From Paraferrimonas sp. SM1919 (GTDB taxonomy: Bacteria > Pseudomonadota > Gammaproteobacteria > Enterobacterales > Shewanellaceae): a stretch of DNA of 64,000 bases. The notes under the pieces were generated by a model, which saw nothing but the letters and a program-made list of their open reading frames with translations, ran no database searches and was not told the origin of the DNA. A program made the translations under genes and the position numbers. The stretch lies in NCBI RefSeq assembly GCF_010993985.1, contig NZ_WINH01000007.1, positions 1-64,000 on the forward strand, read 5' to 3'. Positions 8,749 to 18,061 of the stretch are shown here, piece by piece. How positions within the stretch are numbered: the first letter of the stretch is position 1; each line of letters starts with the position of its first letter.

Positions 8749-9924
8749 ATGAGGTTGTTGTTTTTTACGGTGTTTATTGATCTGATTGGGTTTGGCATCA
8801 TTATCCCAATTATTCCATTTTTAGCGCCAGAATTTGGTGCTTCTAATATGGATATTGCGCTGATTATTGCCGTGTACTCGGTGTGTTCTGGCCTATTGGG
8901 TGGAGCTTGGGGTAGCTTAAGTGACAGGGTTGGCCGTAAGCCCGTACTTATTGGTTGCTTGTTGTTGACCTCGTTATCCTATGTGATGCTTGCTTTTGCC
9001 CAAACCCTATTAATGGTTTATATCGCCCGTATTGTTGCCGGTTGCGCCGCAGGTATTTATGGCGTCGCAGCAGCAACCGTTGCTGATCTTACCGATGACG
9101 AAAATCGCGCCAAAAACATGGGCGTGATTGGTGCAGCATTCGGCTTAGGCATGGTGTTTGGCCCGTTTTTAGGGGGCGTATTAGCAGGGGATGAATTGAA
9201 TTTTGTGTTGCCTGCAAGTGTGGCGGCGGTGCTTTCCCTTAGTGCAGCCATATTCTGCTTTGTGCTGATGCCTGAATCGCTGCCTAAAGAGCTAAGAAAA
9301 ACCAAACGCTCGGCAGATAACAGCGATACCAAAAAGTTATGGCCATTATTGGGTGAAATACAAAGCCGTTGGTTAATCTCGCTTTATGTGTTGCACTCGA
9401 TAGTGATTTCAGTGACCAGTTATCTGTTCCCGTTATGGACAGCCTGGATGCTTGGTTGGGGCCCTAAAGAGATAGGCATTGTCTTTGGAGTTCAAGGTCT
9501 GATGATGGCAGCACTGCAGGGTAAATTGGTTGGGGTGCTGGTGGCGAAATTTGGTGAGCTATCACTGTTAAGCTTTGGCGTGACGTTACTAACCCTAGGT
9601 TTTAGCGTTGCCACCCAAGCCGATGCTGTGCCACTGGTGATCATTAGCTTTTTTTGTATTATCTCTGGGGCGACCATTTGTAGCCCGGTGCTTAACTCTA
9701 TTTTATCGAAGCGGGTGCCTGCTCAGTATCGCGGTAAGGTTATGGGTACCTCAAGCGCGATGGGTTCTTGGGGCAGGGTGATTGGGCCATTAATTGCAGG
9801 GGTAGTATTGACTCAATCTGGCTATGTGATTGCCTGGGGGGTAGGCATTATTATTGGCGTTATCTTTATCTTATGGCCATTAAAAGAAATGCTAAAAGCG
9901 AAGGAACAGCAGGTAGAGGCATAA
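8749..9924 (+). CDS. MFS transporter, TetA-like DHA1 family
   Basis: This is a 12-helix major facilitator with the motif-A sequence GSLSDRVGRKPVL between helices 2 and 3, and the N-terminal IDLIGFGIIIPIIPFL typical of TetA/multidrug DHA1 proteins. I use the ATG at 8749 because AAGGAG ends five bases before it. An in-frame GTG at 8743 overlaps that ribosome-binding site. It is 32 bases downstream of the lipoprotein hydrolase. The cargo is unknown; a drug or metabolite efflux role is an inference from the family. Confidence 0.88.
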   Translation: MRLLFFTVFIDLIGFGIIIPIIPFLAPEFGASNMDIALIIAVYSVCSGLLGGAWGSLSDRVGRKPVLIGCLLLTSLSYVMLAFAQTLLMVYIARIVAGCAAGIYGVAAATVADLTDDENRAKNMGVIGAAFGLGMVFGPFLGGVLAGDELNFVLPASVAAVLSLSAAIFCFVLMPESLPKELRKTKRSADNSDTKKLWPLLGEIQSRWLISLYVLHSIVISVTSYLFPLWTAWMLGWGPKEIGIVFGVQGLMMAALQGKLVGVLVAKFGELSLLSFGVTLLTLGFSVATQADAVPLVIISFFCIISGATICSPVLNSILSKRVPAQYRGKVMGTSSAMGSWGRVIGPLIAGVVLTQSGYVIAWGVGIIIGVIFILWPLKEMLKAKEQQVEA

Positions 9925-9926
9925 AA

Positions 9927-9978
9927 GAGGGCGCTTCGCTTCGAGGACGCTGCTGCGCAGCTCGAGAAAAAGACTGAT
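9927..9978. repeat. Intergenic repeat sharing blocks with the azlD and nitroreductase downstream regions
   Basis: GAGGGCGCTTCG followed further on by CTCGAGAAAAAGACTGATT resembles the sequences at 22645-22696 and 25614-25665 (GAGGGCACTTCG, then CTCGACTCTCAAGACTGATT). All three stand just beyond a gene end. It looks like an interspersed, hairpin-forming intergenic element. Confidence 0.45.
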
Positions 9979-10000
9979 TACTTAACATATTTTGTAATGT

Positions 10001-10034
10001 AAAAAAGGGTTGCTTCTAATCGAACAACCCTTTT
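10001..10034. terminator. Bidirectional terminator after the MFS gene
   Basis: AAGGGTTG and CAACCCTT form the stem, flanked by A and T runs on both sides, between the convergent MFS and focA genes. Confidence 0.75.
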
Positions 10035-10041
10035 GAATATT

Positions 10042-10083
10042 TTCGCTTTTCGCTTTTCGCTTCTCGCTTCTCGCTTCTCGCTT
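10042..10083. repeat. Six tandem heptamers next to the focA stop codon
   Basis: The 7-base unit YTCGCTT (TTCGCTT three times, then CTCGCTT three times) is repeated six times without interruption and runs into the focA stop codon on the minus strand. Confidence 0.85.
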
Positions 10084-10942
10084 ATTTCATCTCAGGTCGG
10101 CGGTATACCGCCCAGTAGCCTAGGCCTAAGAATGCACCGCCTAAAATATTGCCAATGGTCACTGGAATCAGGTTGCTGGTGATAAAGTTCGCCATGGTTA
10201 ATTCGCTGTAAGCTGCGGCTGATTTACCAATGGCTGTCCAAAATTCTGGGCCTGCAAATTCATGGATAGTCACACCCAGTGGCACCATAAACAGGTTAGC
10301 AATACAGTGTTCAAAGCCCGAGCTAACAAATAGCGCTACAGGTAACATCACCAATAGTGCTTTCTTAATAGGGTCTTGGGTAGAGAACGTCATCCAAATG
10401 GCTAAACACACCATAAGGTTACATAAAAAGCCTAATACCACTGCTTGACCAAAGCTATGGTGTAGCTTATGGGTCGCAATATTAAGGGCGTTTAAGCCCC
10501 ATTGACCACCTGCAGCCATGTGCATTTGGGCGTACCAAATAATAGCGACTAAAAACAACGCGCCTACCGCATTACCTAAATAGACCGTCAGCCAGTTATT
10601 AGCGACTTCTTTAGTCGTGACTTTATTGCTCGCGCGAGCAAGGGTGGCTAATACGCTAGAGGTGAATAACTCACCACCACAAACCACCAGAATGATGAGC
10701 CCTAGAGAAAACGCGAGTCCGCCTTGCAGTTTAACACTGCCCCAAGGTTGACCTGTCATGCCAGTGGTTACAGTGGTGTAAAACACAAAAGCCAAACCGA
10801 TAAAAATACCTGCGCTAATAGCAAGGATAAAAGCGCTTAATGGATCACGCTTGGTTTTCTTAACGGCATTATTTTCTGCTGTGAGCGCTAAGCTTTCTGG
10901 CAAAGAAAGGTGTGGTTGTTTCTGATCCATGTTGTTCATCAT
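10082..10942 (-). CDS. Formate/nitrite transporter family protein
   Basis: This is an integral membrane channel of the FNT family (286 aa) carrying small monovalent anions such as formate, nitrite or hydrosulfide. Family marks are the six hydrophobic segments, the central FEHCIANLFMVPLG with the pore histidine, and the GNILGGAFLGLGYW region near the C-terminus. A polar 35-residue N-terminus precedes the first helix. It stands alone, with no pyruvate-formate lyase or nitrite reductase gene beside it, so the substrate is not settled. The FocA subfamily is most likely. Confidence 0.88.
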   Translation of the reverse strand: MMNNMDQKQPHLSLPESLALTAENNAVKKTKRDPLSAFILAISAGIFIGLAFVFYTTVTTGMTGQPWGSVKLQGGLAFSLGLIILVVCGGELFTSSVLATLARASNKVTTKEVANNWLTVYLGNAVGALFLVAIIWYAQMHMAAGGQWGLNALNIATHKLHHSFGQAVVLGFLCNLMVCLAIWMTFSTQDPIKKALLVMLPVALFVSSGFEHCIANLFMVPLGVTIHEFAGPEFWTAIGKSAAAYSELTMANFITSNLIPVTIGNILGGAFLGLGYWAVYRRPEMK

Positions 10943-11028
10943 TGAGTTTAGGCTTTGATTGGGAATTATATAGCCAGTAAGGTGCTGGTGACCAGTTTGA
11001 GAAAGGGGCGCAATTCACACTTTCTAGA

Positions 11029-11056
11029 ACAAAAAAGCCAAGCAGATGCTTGGCTT
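11029..11056 (-). terminator. Terminator of rhlE
   Basis: On the minus strand AAGCCAAGCA and TGCTTGGCTT form the stem and are followed by TTTT. Confidence 0.75.
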
Positions 11057-11073
11057 AATATTTGTGACTGAGA

Positions 11074-12408
11074 TTACCCTTGAGGCTTTCTCGCGGTGCG
11101 AGATTTGGGGTTAGGGTTAACGCGCCGGCGTTTAGGGCGTGAATCACTTTTTGAATCGTCAGAACCATTGTTTTTGTTGGGTCTGGGCTTTGAACGTGAG
11201 TTTCTGCTCGCAGTTTTTTTAGGCTTGTTAGGCGCTTTTTGCCCACGGCTGTCTAGCGATGATTCTGGTAACGGATTGATTGGAGTAAAACCTTCAATCA
11301 TCTTACGTTGAATCACTTGTGCGGTTAGCCGTTCAATGGCAGCCAGTAATTTGAAGTCTTCATTGGTCACCAAAGAGATGGCGTGGCCATCAATACCAGC
11401 ACGACCTGTTCGACCAATACGGTGAACGTAGTCTTCAGCTACCTCTGGTAAATCAAAGTTTACTACCTGTGGCAGGCTGCTGATATCAATGCCGCGTGCG
11501 GCGATATCAGTAGCTACCAGTACCTTGATTTGACCGGTTTTGAAGTTTTCAAGGGCGCGGGTACGGGCGCCTTGGCTTTTGTTACCATGAATAGCGGCGG
11601 ACGTTATCCCTTTATCATCAAGCTGTTTAGCGAGACGATTCGCGCCGTGTTTGGTTTTCGTAAAGACCAGCACTTGTTGCCAATCGTTATCTTTAACTAA
11701 GTGAACCAATAGCGCTGCACGTTTTGAGCGCTCGGCTGGGTAAACCCACTGTTCAATGGTTTTGGCGGTAGTGTTAGGGCTTGCCACTGACACTTCAACA
11801 GGGTTGTTAACCAGGCCTTTAGCCAAGGCGCGAATCTCATTTGAGAATGTGGCCGAAAATAACAAGTTCTGACGTTTAGCCGGCAGTAACTTTAGAATGC
11901 GCTTAATGTCATGAATAAAGCCCATATCTAGCATTCGGTCAGCTTCATCAAGCACTAATATTTCAAGGTCATCAAACCTGATACAGCCTTGCTGATGTAA
12001 ATCAAGTAGGCGCCCTGGGGTTGCTACCAACACATCTGAACCGCGGCTCAACTTTTGAATCTGCGGATTAATGCTTACGCCACCAAATACCACGTTTGAA
12101 CGTAAAGGTAAGTGAGTTGCATACTTCTCAACATTTTCTGCTACTTGGGCGGCAAGTTCGCGGGTTGGAGTCAACACTAAGGTGCGAACTTGCTTTGAGC
12201 GTGCGCGCTTACCGCGGCTCAGTAGCTCTAGAATAGGTAGGGTAAAGCCTGCGGTTTTACCTGTCCCAGTCTGCGCCGCAGCCATGACATCATTGCCTGT
12301 TAAAATTGCCGGAATGGCCTTAGCTTGAATGGGTGAAGGTTCATTATAACCTTGCTCATTAACAGCTTGTAAAATAGGGGGACTAAGCGCAAGGGAGGCA
12401 AAGCTCAT
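11074..12408 (-). CDS. rhlE: ATP-dependent RNA helicase, RhlE-like
   Basis: This DEAD-box helicase remodels structured RNA, with links to ribosome assembly and mRNA decay. Motifs in order are the Q motif near [34 protein letters not shown] and [10 protein letters not shown]. The C-terminal 60 residues are a basic, Ser/Lys/Arg/Pro-rich tail, as in RhlE. The length of 444 aa matches E. coli RhlE (454 aa). It is monocistronic. A second DEAD-box helicase (SrmB-like) is at 59966-61204. Confidence 0.93.
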   Translation of the reverse strand: MSFASLALSPPILQAVNEQGYNEPSPIQAKAIPAILTGNDVMAAAQTGTGKTAGFTLPILELLSRGKRARSKQVRTLVLTPTRELAAQVAENVEKYATHLPLRSNVVFGGVSINPQIQKLSRGSDVLVATPGRLLDLHQQGCIRFDDLEILVLDEADRMLDMGFIHDIKRILKLLPAKRQNLLFSATFSNEIRALAKGLVNNPVEVSVASPNTTAKTIEQWVYPAERSKRAALLVHLVKDNDWQQVLVFTKTKHGANRLAKQLDDKGITSAAIHGNKSQGARTRALENFKTGQIKVLVATDIAARGIDISSLPQVVNFDLPEVAEDYVHRIGRTGRAGIDGHAISLVTNEDFKLLAAIERLTAQVIQRKMIEGFTPINPLPESSLDSRGQKAPNKPKKTASRNSRSKPRPNKNNGSDDSKSDSRPKRRRVNPNPKSRTARKPQG

Positions 12409-12535
12409 AAAAAACTACTCTAGAGTTAAGGAATGGGCCCAAATTGGACTAGGGCGCAAGCATACAGCAAAAAGCTTGGGCAAACTAATAATAGCTGCTA
12501 CCTTAGCGCTTTTTTTTAAAAGTAAGGAATAGACA

Positions 12536-12898
12536 ATGTCGGCAAAAATCTATGTGTTGGCACAATTTAAACCTAAATAAGGCAAGTTAAACCAGTTATT
12601 TGAAATATTAAAAGCGCTAGAGCCAGATACTCTCCGTGAAGAGGGGTGCTTGCAATATATTGTAACCCGTCAAGTTGATCACCCAAATGCGACTCGTAAT
12701 GAATATCCTATCGTATTTAACGAGGTCTGGACTACTGCTGACACTTGGGCCGAACACTGTGCAAGAAAGCAGATTATTGAGTTTTTTGAATCACAAGTGT
12801 TAAGCCCTGATGGTTTAGTGGAGGATGTTATTGTGACGGCTTATACCGACGAAGGCGAGCATTACGACGCGCCGGTATATACCCAAAAGTGCTGCTAA
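12536..12898 (+). pseudogene. Antibiotic-biosynthesis-monooxygenase (quinol monooxygenase-like) gene with an in-frame stop
   Basis: A gene with the ribosome-binding site AAGGA starts at 12536 (MSAKIYVLAQFKPK) and meets TAA at 12578-12580. It then continues in the same frame (GKLNQLFEILKALEPDTLRE) to the end at 12898. Joined, the roughly 119 residues form an ABM-domain protein like YgiN-type quinol monooxygenases, with the usual FNEVW strand. One G-to-T change (GAA to TAA) would explain the stop. The rest of the frame is intact, so the lesion is recent, a sequencing error, or a suppressed stop. A shorter start at 12650 would lose the first strands and is unlikely to fold. Confidence 0.75.
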
Positions 12899-13596
12899 AT
12901 CGTTAGTAGTTCTTCTACAAAAGCGCCTATTTGACGTTGTGGGCAAACAAAGTGGATCTCTAATATCCAATGCTTCGTTTGTCCATTTTTAAGCTGACTT
13001 TTAAGCTGACTTTTAAGTGGCTTATGGTTTCCGGGCATAATGCAAATATCGGTAAATTCATTTTCGCTAAACAGTTGCTTAGAAGACTTATCTGGGATCA
13101 CACTTAAAATATGCCCGGCAATGGGGTTGGTATGCTGCCAGCCAAAATCGCAGGCTAACTGTCGAACATAATTAAACAACTGCTCGCCGGTAATATCATC
13201 ATTGTTGTCAAAATAACTTTTCGCCATTTGCCAGGCTTGATTGGCATCACCTTGAATTTTTAATTTATCGGCATTGCTACCCAGAACATAGGTGCGAGCA
13301 AAGTCGGCTTCAATGTGGGCAAAAATCGGCCCTAAATCAACAAACACAATATCGTCAGCCTGCACCTCGGCATACTCTGGGGTATCAACAAAAGTGCATA
13401 GGGTATTTTTGCCGACTCGCACCATATTGGGGTGCCAGGTGCCCTGAAAATCAAACTGGTTTTGTGCCAAATTGAGTAATTCTTGGGTTAACTGTTCGGC
13501 GGATTTTCCGACCTTAAGGATCTGACTCTCAAACAGTTTAAATAATTGATCTGCTTGCTGTTGTGCAGCCAATAGTTGGACATCTAATTCGGTCAT
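12895..13596 (-). CDS. Small M24-family metallopeptidase-like protein
   Basis: This 233-aa protein has a pita-bread fold like methionine and X-Pro aminopeptidases, without the N-terminal creatinase domain. The five metal ligands are visible: D87 (VFVDLG), D98 (EADFART), H162 (AGHIL), E213 (LEIHF) and E228 (FVEEL). This suggests an active dinuclear peptidase or a related hydrolase. A 12-base duplication encodes KSQLKSQLKN near residue 195. Its end overlaps the end of the convergent monooxygenase pseudogene by 4 bases. Confidence 0.85.
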   Translation of the reverse strand: MTELDVQLLAAQQQADQLFKLFESQILKVGKSAEQLTQELLNLAQNQFDFQGTWHPNMVRVGKNTLCTFVDTPEYAEVQADDIVFVDLGPIFAHIEADFARTYVLGSNADKLKIQGDANQAWQMAKSYFDNNDDITGEQLFNYVRQLACDFGWQHTNPIAGHILSVIPDKSSKQLFSENEFTDICIMPGNHKPLKSQLKSQLKNGQTKHWILEIHFVCPQRQIGAFVEELLTI

Positions 13597-13701
13597 AAAA
13601 AGCCTAGTATGGATTAATTTTTACCCTGCATACGTATGCAGATTGAATAACTGAGATAAATGATTTCATATGGGTAAAAAAGAGTCACGTTAGGAAATTT
13701 C

Positions 13702-14556
13702 ATGACCCAAATAATAGCGATAGCATTGGCAATGCTGCTAATAACCAGTGCATCTGCCCAATCTTTAAAGCTGCCGGGAAAGGCATCAGATAACAAATTA
13801 GCATTAACCTTGGTAAAACAATTTGTGGCTAAGTCAGAGGATTATGACTCCATTGAGTTTATCTATGGTGATCAAGGTGAGCCAAGTACCAGCAAAATGC
13901 TGCAAGACCTACAGCAGGGGCAATTAGATTTGGTCTGGCTGGGTACATCTGTGCAATATGAACGAGATTATCAGGCGATTTATGTGCCTGTTTATCGTGG
14001 TTTGCTAGGCATGCGCATTGGTTTAATCACTAATAAAAATAGCAATCGTTTTGCTGGTGTGAGCAATCTGTATCAGCTGCAAGAATTTAGAGCTTGTCAG
14101 GGAAAAACCTGGGCAGATACTAATATTCTTAAGGCCAACAATATTAACGTTGCCGCTTCCCTTAAGTACCCTAATCTTTTTGACATGCTTGATGGTGGGC
14201 GTTGTGATTATTTTCCTAGGGGAGTGTTCGAACCTTTTAATGAATTGAAATCCTATGCCCACTTCCCCTTTATGATAGAGCCAAACCTGCTGATTAAATA
14301 CCGCATGCCCTATTACCTGTTTGTACGCAAAGATAATCAAACTCTGGCTAAAAAGATGACCCAAATATTTACTGAAATGTTGCTATCGGGAGAATTTGAA
14401 CAACTGTTTTTTGCAGATTCAGAGGTATCCACCGCGCTTGCCCAAGCCAATTTACAACAACGACAATTAATAGAATTAGTAAACCCAGAATTAACAGAAC
14501 AAACTAAAGCGATAAAGGCTGAATTTTGGTTTGACCCATTGCAGGAGGCAAAATAA
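13702..14556 (+). CDS. Periplasmic solute-binding protein, extracellular-solute-binding type 3-like
   Basis: A signal peptide (cleavage after ITSASA) is followed by a type II periplasmic binding fold of about 265 residues. Segments such as [23 protein letters not shown] and the C-terminal [15 protein letters not shown] resemble SBP_bac_3 or amino-acid-binding proteins. No ABC permease or ATPase is present. Instead, its stop codon overlaps the start of a methyl-accepting chemotaxis protein by one base. It therefore probably presents a ligand to that receptor. The ligand is unknown. Confidence 0.82.
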   Translation: MTQIIAIALAMLLITSASAQSLKLPGKASDNKLALTLVKQFVAKSEDYDSIEFIYGDQGEPSTSKMLQDLQQGQLDLVWLGTSVQYERDYQAIYVPVYRGLLGMRIGLITNKNSNRFAGVSNLYQLQEFRACQGKTWADTNILKANNINVAASLKYPNLFDMLDGGRCDYFPRGVFEPFNELKSYAHFPFMIEPNLLIKYRMPYYLFVRKDNQTLAKKMTQIFTEMLLSGEFEQLFFADSEVSTALAQANLQQRQLIELVNPELTEQTKAIKAEFWFDPLQEAK

Positions 14557-16031
14557 TGACCACCATTACCCAAAGGCTGCTCGGTTTTTTAGGCATAGGA
14601 TTAGTGCTACTGAGTATTGGCTTTGTAAGCTTTAACTACTGGCAACAACAGCACAGCTTGCAGCAAAATTTTGCGAGTCGACTGCAAGTTACCCAGCAAC
14701 AATTAGCCACTGCGCTACAAGAGCCGGTTTATGTTTATGACAGAGCGGTCATTAGGGCAATTTTAAATGCCTACCAACAGGAAGAGTATTTAGTTGGCGT
14801 TGAGGTTAAAGATCACCGCGGCATGGTCTTAGGAGAATTTAGTAAAGATTTGGCCCAAGACAAAAGCATTGAAGTAGCACTAGAATTTGAACAGCAAAGC
14901 ATTGGATCTCTCTCTTTAAAGATCAGTGAGGCCTCATTAGTGCAGCAATTAAGCGAAATGTTATGGCGGCTGATTATTGCGGCGGTGGCGTTTATCAGTA
15001 TTACTGGTTTGAGTATTTATATAGGCTTAAAAGCCTTGTTGCTTGCGCCGCTGGAGAAGATAAATAAGGTGCTTAAAAATATCTCCGAAGGGGAAGGTGA
15101 TCTCACTGCAAGAATTCCTGTGGAACGCCAAGATGAGCTGGGCTTGCTAGGCAATAGTTTTAACCAGTTTATTGTCTCTTTACAGCAAATGGTGAGTAAA
15201 ATAGCCCATGATTGTGATCAGCTTAATGTCATTTCTTTACAAATGAGTCAGGTGCAACAGCAAAGTCATAGCAGCACGACTGAGCAATTGCAGTTAGTGG
15301 CAGCCCAGCAACAAAATATGCATCACTTTAATCAGGCCAGCAGTAATATTAACCAAGCCACCCAAGCGGCTTTAATGCAGTCACAACAGACAAATCAGGT
15401 ACTGCAGCAACAGGTTGAAAAAATAGAGATTAACATGCAGCAAGTCTCTAGTTTGATAACCAAACTGGAAGATACAGCAGCAAAAGTTGAGTTATTAAAA
15501 ACCAGCTCGGATGGCATTGGCCAAGTGCTCGATGTGATTAAGAACATTGCCGAGCAAACAAATCTGTTGGCATTAAATGCCGCTATTGAAGCGGCCCGAG
15601 CAGGTGACTATGGCCGGGGTTTTGCGGTGGTGGCCGATGAGGTGCGTGCTCTTGCGAGCAAGACCTACCACTCAACTAATGAGATCGAGTTAATCATTGG
15701 CCAGTTACAGTCCCACGCCCAAAGCACTTTTGAGGTGACTCAAAGTTCTAAGGCGCAGATAGCTTCGACTTTAGAAAGTACAGCGCAGTCGCAACAGACT
15801 TTGGCTGGGATCACCAGCGAATTAAAACAAATTGATAATGCTATCATCGAAATTGGTTGTGCCAGTGAGCAACAACAGGCTCAGTCTAAATTATTAGAGC
15901 AGGATTTAATTGCACTTACTGGTTGCACAGATAACCTTAATACTCAGGGAGTAAAATTAACGGATACAAGCAACAAGTTAATAAGTATTACAGAACAGCT
16001 TAATCAACAAGTTCATCGATTCAATTATTAA
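14556..16031 (+). CDS. Methyl-accepting chemotaxis protein
   Basis: The layout is TM1 (residues 9-28), a short periplasmic or sensor region of about 100 residues, TM2 (about 132-160), HAMP ([21 protein letters not shown]), and a cytoplasmic signalling domain with the conserved hairpin [20 protein letters not shown] and DEVRALASK. It relays ligand binding to the CheA kinase. The linker is unusually Gln-rich. There is a one-base overlap with the binding-protein gene, so synthesis is coupled. The small sensor domain fits indirect sensing through that binding protein. Confidence 0.93.
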   Translation: MTTITQRLLGFLGIGLVLLSIGFVSFNYWQQQHSLQQNFASRLQVTQQQLATALQEPVYVYDRAVIRAILNAYQQEEYLVGVEVKDHRGMVLGEFSKDLAQDKSIEVALEFEQQSIGSLSLKISEASLVQQLSEMLWRLIIAAVAFISITGLSIYIGLKALLLAPLEKINKVLKNISEGEGDLTARIPVERQDELGLLGNSFNQFIVSLQQMVSKIAHDCDQLNVISLQMSQVQQQSHSSTTEQLQLVAAQQQNMHHFNQASSNINQATQAALMQSQQTNQVLQQQVEKIEINMQQVSSLITKLEDTAAKVELLKTSSDGIGQVLDVIKNIAEQTNLLALNAAIEAARAGDYGRGFAVVADEVRALASKTYHSTNEIELIIGQLQSHAQSTFEVTQSSKAQIASTLESTAQSQQTLAGITSELKQIDNAIIEIGCASEQQQAQSKLLEQDLIALTGCTDNLNTQGVKLTDTSNKLISITEQLNQQVHRFNY

Positions 16032-16083
16032 GTGACTGTCGGGGTTTAAATATACTGTGGCGATTTAAGTTCACGCATAGCAT

Positions 16084-16112
16084 GGGTAAAAGCCAGCTAT
16101 TGGCTTTTACCC
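16084..16112. terminator. Hairpin between convergent MCP and tonB genes
   Basis: GGGTAAAAGCCA and TGGCTTTTACCC form a 12-bp stem with a five-base loop. There is no long T tract, so its terminator role is probable rather than certain. Confidence 0.5.
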
Positions 16113-16127
16113 GTTATAAACACTGAG

Positions 16128-16733
16128 TCAGTCATTTAAATTAAATTCTAATCTTACTTGTAGTCCAGATTGCGCAATAGGTTTTCCCTCAATCATTTGT
16201 GGTTGATAACGCCATTTTTTTAGTGCTTTAATGGCTGCGCTATCAAAAACTCTTTTAGGCTTGGCAGCAATGACTCGAATGTTATGAGTTTGTCCTAACT
16301 GATCCACATCAAAATACAGATCAACATAACCTTCGATGCCTCTTGATAAGGCTTTAATTGGATATTGAGGCTCTATTCTAAATACAGGTGTCGCTTGTTT
16401 GTTTATTCCAGCTTCACTTGGATTTAAGGTTGTGGGAATGATAGGTGTAGCCACAACAGGAACGACAGTATCAATGATTGGGTCTGAGTCTTTAATTTGC
16501 GGAGGCTGAGTTTGTGGTTGGGTGACAGGTTTCGGTGGTGGTGTAATATTTCTTTTGGTTTCAGGGGGAATTTCATTAGGTTCAAAGGTAACAACAATAT
16601 TAGGTGTGGGTATCGCTGTTGTGACGGTAGCTACAGGGTTGCTGATCAGTTGAGCCATCAAGACAAATAGCCCGAAGCTAATGAATGCCGCCATTAGCAT
16701 AGTCGAGGGTAAGCGGTAGATATGACGAATCAT
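16128..16733 (-). CDS. tonB: TonB-family energy transducer
   Basis: One N-terminal transmembrane segment (residues 12-30) is followed by a Pro-rich spacer (TPPPKPVTQPQTQPP and later TTLNP). The C-terminal TonB domain contains RIEPQYPIKALSRGIEGYV and KKWRYQPQMIEGKPIAQSG. It couples the proton-motive force to TonB-dependent receptors, three of which lie in this window. I use the ATG at 16733, preceded by AAGGAG, rather than the ATG nine codons upstream. No exbB or exbD gene is adjacent, so it must share a complex encoded elsewhere. Confidence 0.9.
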   Translation of the reverse strand: MIRHIYRLPSTMLMAAFISFGLFVLMAQLISNPVATVTTAIPTPNIVVTFEPNEIPPETKRNITPPPKPVTQPQTQPPQIKDSDPIIDTVVPVVATPIIPTTLNPSEAGINKQATPVFRIEPQYPIKALSRGIEGYVDLYFDVDQLGQTHNIRVIAAKPKRVFDSAAIKALKKWRYQPQMIEGKPIAQSGLQVRLEFNLND

Positions 16734-16883
16734 AGACTTTCTCCTTGTTATGTAACGCATTGATAAGTTTAGACTAATATTGTTGTTTTTGAAAAAATTA
16801 TCGATAAATATTAAAGTGTGAGCTCGCGCGAGTTTTCCGGGGACATTGACGAGTAAAATGTCGACAATGATCTAGGAGATGAT

Positions 16884-17159
16884 ATGTCCACTAAACCTAA
16901 TTTACAGTTGGCAACATTGAACTTGATATCTGAAGTCGAAGCCGCTTTGCCATTATACGAGTCAGATACGTTCGTGTGCGGGCCAACTAATACTTGTATC
17001 GGCTGCCCTAAAAAGTTACTAGAGTTAGTAGAAAGTGAATTAAGTTATTGGAAAAGCGCCATCAAGCGTGAGCGCTCACCCAATTTTGAAGAATTCAGAA
17101 AGCTCGTTAAACTTTGTAAAAATGTCCATCGTGGTTTAAAAAGAAATCAATGGCTGTAG
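16884..17159 (+). CDS. Small cysteine-containing protein, unknown
   Basis: This is a 91-aa soluble protein without a signal peptide. It has the cluster CGPTNTCIGCPKKLLELV (Cys at 32, 38 and 41) and one more Cys near the C-terminus (KLCKNVHRG). The rest is helical and basic (SAIKRERSPNFEEFRKLVKL). The close Cys spacing suggests a metal or Fe-S site, which is an inference. GGAGATGAT precedes the start. I do not recognise a named family. Confidence 0.7.
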   Translation: MSTKPNLQLATLNLISEVEAALPLYESDTFVCGPTNTCIGCPKKLLELVESELSYWKSAIKRERSPNFEEFRKLVKLCKNVHRGLKRNQWL

Positions 17160-17179
17160 CTGGCTGCTTGATATTTTCT

Positions 17180-18061
17180 CTAACTCCCTTCAATCAGTTC
17201 TAGACGTTCTCCACTTGGACCGATAATAAGCGCCGCGCGACCGTAATCCGCCTGGTAGATTTCTACTCCTTGCTCTTTCGCAATATCATCCAGAGCAAAG
17301 GTCTCTATTCTGATTAAGCCTATACCGGCTGGTAAGCTGTCAGATGCTGGGTTGATATCACTACCGACAACTTCATCAATTTCAAACAGCGCTTTGCCAT
17401 TTAATTGCAAGGTTGCTACAGGGTATTGATTTTCAGTGGCTTTCCCCCAAGCTTTGTTAAGTACAGTCACTTTGGTATCAAACTTTAAGCCCGCTTGGCC
17501 TTGGTTTAAAGATTCATAAAATGCTAGCGACTCAGCACGATCAGCACAATTAAGGACAGTAATAAATAGGCCGGCGGATAATGCATCGGTTTGAGGCAAT
17601 TTAAAAGGGGGGACTTCATTATCAATTTGGGTGAGATAAGAAATTTCACCGCCATGTCCTTTGATCTGCATAGCCTTAATGGAATCACTTAATTGCAAAT
17701 ATGCTGGCTCACCAATAATCTCAAATCCGGCTCCAATACAGCTTTGACGAAGTTTATCGACATTGGCTACATTTATTTCAAGAGCCATCCAGCCATGGGT
17801 TTGTAATGGATTCGCTCGAACCAAGTGTTGTTCCTGGACTAGAGTCAACCAACTGCTACCATCAGGAGCCATGAGGTCAATTCTCGGGCTACCTAGTAAA
17901 CCTGAAGCTTGCCAGTTGTCAGCTTGTTTCTCGCAAACAAGTGAGCGCTTGCTAACTTTAAATCCTAGAGCATGAATGTAACTGTGCGCTTGCATTTCTA
18001 TGTTGTTACTCGCTAATACTGCTCCAGTAAACTCACCTAAACGGCCTAGGTTAGCTGCCAT
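17180..18061 (-). CDS. VOC/glyoxalase-fold protein
   Basis: This 293-aa protein looks like two vicinal-oxygen-chelate modules in tandem (about 10-145 and 160-290), each ending in an E-containing strand (GGEISYL, GERLELIEGS). Such proteins are dioxygenases, isomerases, epimerases or lyases. It is the last gene of a four-gene minus-strand operon and overlaps the preceding lyase gene by 11 bases. AAGGA precedes its ATG. In this operon an epimerase or isomerase acting on the same branched diacid is plausible; that is inference. Confidence 0.75.
   Translation of the reverse strand: MAANLGRLGEFTGAVLASNNIEMQAHSYIHALGFKVSKRSLVCEKQADNWQASGLLGSPRIDLMAPDGSSWLTLVQEQHLVRANPLQTHGWMALEINVANVDKLRQSCIGAGFEIIGEPAYLQLSDSIKAMQIKGHGGEISYLTQIDNEVPPFKLPQTDALSAGLFITVLNCADRAESLAFYESLNQGQAGLKFDTKVTVLNKAWGKATENQYPVATLQLNGKALFEIDEVVGSDINPASDSLPAGIGLIRIETFALDDIAKEQGVEIYQADYGRAALIIGPSGERLELIEGS

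Noticed and set aside
11096..11311. Plus-strand frame within the rhlE C-terminal tail
   Set aside because: It is an antisense shadow of the repetitive basic tail, with biased Leu/Glu composition.
12650..12898. An intact 82-residue gene
   Set aside because: It is only the downstream part of the monooxygenase frame that truly starts at 12536; the short form lacks the first strands and has no ribosome-binding site.
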